The notes beneath the pieces were generated by a model. It made no database searches. It saw nothing but the letters and a program-made list of their open reading frames with translations, and was not told the origin of the DNA. Below are positions 4,217 to 5,903 of a stretch of 5,903 nt of DNA, in pieces (within the stretch, counting starts at the first letter, position 1; each line of letters starts with the position of its first letter). The DNA comes from Candidatus Gallimonas intestinigallinarum (GTDB lineage: Bacteria; Bacillota_A; Clostridia; Christensenellales; Borkfalkiaceae). The position numbers and the translations under genes were made by a program. The DNA is taken from NCBI GenBank assembly GCA_019116405.1, contig DXBS01000125.1:1-5903 (forward strand), in the 5' to 3' direction.

Positions 4217-5903
4217 TCACGCCTTGACGAGGGTCAGCGTGACCTTTTCGCCATTGACGTCCACCTCACGCGTGAAGCCCTCCGCGCTGCCCTCGGTGAC
4301 GGAATTTGCAAGGACGTCCCCCGCAAATTGCGAAAGCGAAAGCATCTTTTTCGCTCTGCCCTCGCCCGCCGCAAAGCACACGTCGATGCGGTCGGTGACC
4401 TCAAAGCCCGCTTCCTTGCGCATGGTCTGAATCTTGGAGACCAGTTCGCGCTCGGTGCCCTCGTCGAGGAGTTCCTCGGTGAGAGGGGTGTCGAGTGCGA
4501 CAGTGACGCCGCCGCCCGCCGCCGCCTGATAGCCCTCGGCGGACTGGGTGAAGATCTGCAGGTCCTCCTCCAGCAGCACGACGGGCGGATCGAGCGGGAC
4601 GGTATAGCCGCCGCCGTTCCTGACGGCGGAGACGACCTCGCCCGCGTCGCATTCGGAGAGGAACTGCGTGATCGCCTTGAGCTGTTTGCCGTACTTGGGG
4701 CCGAGCGTGCGCAGCTGCGGCTTTAAGACGTACCTGACAAGTGAAGCGCCGTCCTCCACAAAGCGCATGGACTTGACATTGAGCTCGTCGAGCGCGACCG
4801 TGCGGAGTTCGCCCTCGATGGAGAGCGGACGATTGCTTGCCACAAGCATCTCCGAAAGGGGCTGACGGTTCTTAAGATTCCCCGCGTTGCGCGCCGCCCT
4901 GCCCAGAACGACGACCTCCAGCACGTCCTCCATGCCCTTCTCGAGCGCGGGATCGATGAAGCTCTCATCCGCGACGGGGAAGTTGCACAGATGCACGGAC
5001 TCGGGCGCTTCGGGATAGAACGCGGGCACGAGGTTGCGATACATCATCTCCGCCATGAAGGGCGTATAGGGCGCGATGACCTTGGCGAGCGTGACGAGCA
5101 CGGTGTACAGCGTCGTATATGCCGCCGCCTTGTCCTCCGTCATCGTGCTGCCCCAGTAGCGCTCGCGCCCGCGGCGCACGTACCAGTTGGAAAGAACATC
5201 CGAAAAATCCTGGATCTCGCGCGCGCTGTCCGTAATGTTGTAGGCGGCGAGCTTTGCGTCCACGTCCTTGACGAGCGTGTTCAGCTTGGACAAAATCCAC
5301 TTGTCCATCAGCGAGAGCTTGCACGTTTTCAGATCATATTTGGAGGGATCGTATTTATCGATCTCGGCGTACAGGGTGAAGAATGCATAGGTATTCCAGA
5401 GCGTGCCCTGGAACTTGCGCTGTACTTCGCTGACCGCCTCGGCGCCGAAGCTGGACGGGATCCACGGCGCGCTGCCCGTGTAGAAGTACCAGCGCACGGC
5501 GTCCGCGCCCTGCTTATCCAGCACGCTCCACGGGTCGACGACGTTGCCCTTGTGCTTACTCATCTTGACGCCGTCCTTATCGTTGACGTGCCCCAAAACG
5601 ATGCAGTTCTTGAAGGGTGCGCGGTCAAAGAGGATGGTCGAGATGGCGAGCAGCGTATAGAACCAGCCGCGCGTCTGATCGACCGCCTCGGAGATGAAGT
5701 CGGCGGGGAAGGTCTCCTCGAAGAGGTCCTTGTTCTCAAAGGGATAGTGGTACTGCGCGAAGGGCATGGAGCCGGAGTCAAACCAGCAGTCGATGACCTC
5801 GGGCGTGCGCTTCATCTTGCCGCCGCACTTGGGGCAGGCGCAGGTGAGATCGTCCAGGTACGGACGGTGCAGCTCGATCTCCCCTTGGACATGGCACTTT
5901 TCC
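4217..5903 (-). CDS. ileS: Isoleucyl-tRNA synthetase, C-terminal part (5' end beyond the window), type 2-like
   Basis: This class I aminoacyl-tRNA synthetase charges tRNA-Ile with isoleucine in the cytoplasm. The frame is open to the window edge and gives 561 residues before the TGA; a type 2 enzyme has a little over 1,000, so about half is seen. In visible numbering: a cysteine cluster CACPKC (21-26); PEVIDCWFDSGSMPFAQ (34-50), diagnostic of IleRS; DQTRGWFYTLLAIST (75-89); the KMSKH signature (113-117; bases 5566-5552) followed by KGNVVDPW; and the anticodon-binding domain with NWYVRRGRERYW (239-250). The C-terminal 170 residues look like the extra domain of type 2 IleRS and lack the Cys-rich zinc finger ending type 1 bacterial enzymes. 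The catalytic HIGH motif and editing domain lie outside the window. The promoter and any T-box leader are also out of view. It is a housekeeping neighbour of the glycan genes. Identity is near certain; the type 2 assignment is from motif memory. Confidence 0.97.
   Translation of the reverse strand, partial: EKCHVQGEIELHRPYLDDLTCACPKCGGKMKRTPEVIDCWFDSGSMPFAQYHYPFENKDLFEETFPADFISEAVDQTRGWFYTLLAISTILFDRAPFKNCIVLGHVNDKDGVKMSKHKGNVVDPWSVLDKQGADAVRWYFYTGSAPWIPSSFGAEAVSEVQRKFQGTLWNTYAFFTLYAEIDKYDPSKYDLKTCKLSLMDKWILSKLNTLVKDVDAKLAAYNITDSAREIQDFSDVLSNWYVRRGRERYWGSTMTEDKAAAYTTLYTVLVTLAKVIAPYTPFMAEMMYRNLVPAFYPEAPESVHLCNFPVADESFIDPALEKGMEDVLEVVVLGRAARNAGNLKNRQPLSEMLVASNRPLSIEGELRTVALDELNVKSMRFVEDGASLVRYVLKPQLRTLGPKYGKQLKAITQFLSECDAGEVVSAVRNGGGYTVPLDPPVVLLEEDLQIFTQSAEGYQAAAGGGVTVALDTPLTEELLDEGTERELVSKIQTMRKEAGFEVTDRIDVCFAAGEGRAKKMLSLSQFAGDVLANSVTEGSAEGFTREVDVNGEKVTLTLVKA

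Noticed and set aside
3546..4430. Long plus-strand open frame (294 codons) and similar ones at 2904-3506, 4208-4726 and 448-963
   Set aside because: They lie antisense to clearly identified minus-strand genes, show no family motifs, and are explained by GC-rich codon bias keeping the complementary frame open.

Overview
The window reads as chromosomal DNA from a low-to-mid GC Gram-positive bacterium, probably Bacillota of the clostridial kind. The grounds are consensus sigma-A type promoters (TTGACA/TTGATA, 17 bp, TATAAT), strong GGAGG-like ribosome binding sites, GC-rich genes separated by very AT-rich gaps, and an isoleucyl-tRNA synthetase resembling the type 2 (eukaryote-like) form common in that group. 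The assignment is inferred; there is no rRNA or other marker in the window to confirm it.

All five genes lie on the minus strand, so transcription runs from high to low coordinates. In that order: (i) 5903-4217, the C-terminal part of isoleucyl-tRNA synthetase (ileS), cut by the window edge; (ii) 4216-4047, a compact control region with an AT-rich UP-like element, a near-perfect promoter and a GC-rich hairpin; (iii) 4046-3006, a GT2-type glycosyltransferase, followed directly by an intrinsic terminator at 2998-2972; (iv) 3005-2594, a 412-bp gene-free region holding that terminator, an AT-rich stretch, an 18-bp palindrome, a perfect consensus promoter and a leader of about 96 nt; (v) a tight three-gene operon: 2593-1757 a membrane phosphoglycosyl transferase, 1749-625 a GT4 glycosyltransferase, and 623-1 the N-terminal 207 residues of a mannose-1-phosphate guanylyltransferase (manC), cut by the other edge.

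The operon genes fit one pathway. The phosphoglycosyl transferase would load a first sugar phosphate onto undecaprenyl phosphate at the membrane, the GT4 enzyme would add a sugar, and ManC would supply GDP-mannose as donor (or as precursor of GDP-fucose or related sugars). This looks like the start of a surface polysaccharide or glycoconjugate cluster continuing below position 1. The GT2 gene is a separate transcription unit but probably serves the same kind of cell-surface assembly. ileS is a housekeeping neighbour.

No RNA genes, mobile elements, CRISPR arrays or tandem repeats were found. The coding content is ordinary; the noteworthy material is in the two control regions. I see no convincing evidence of an undescribed system.
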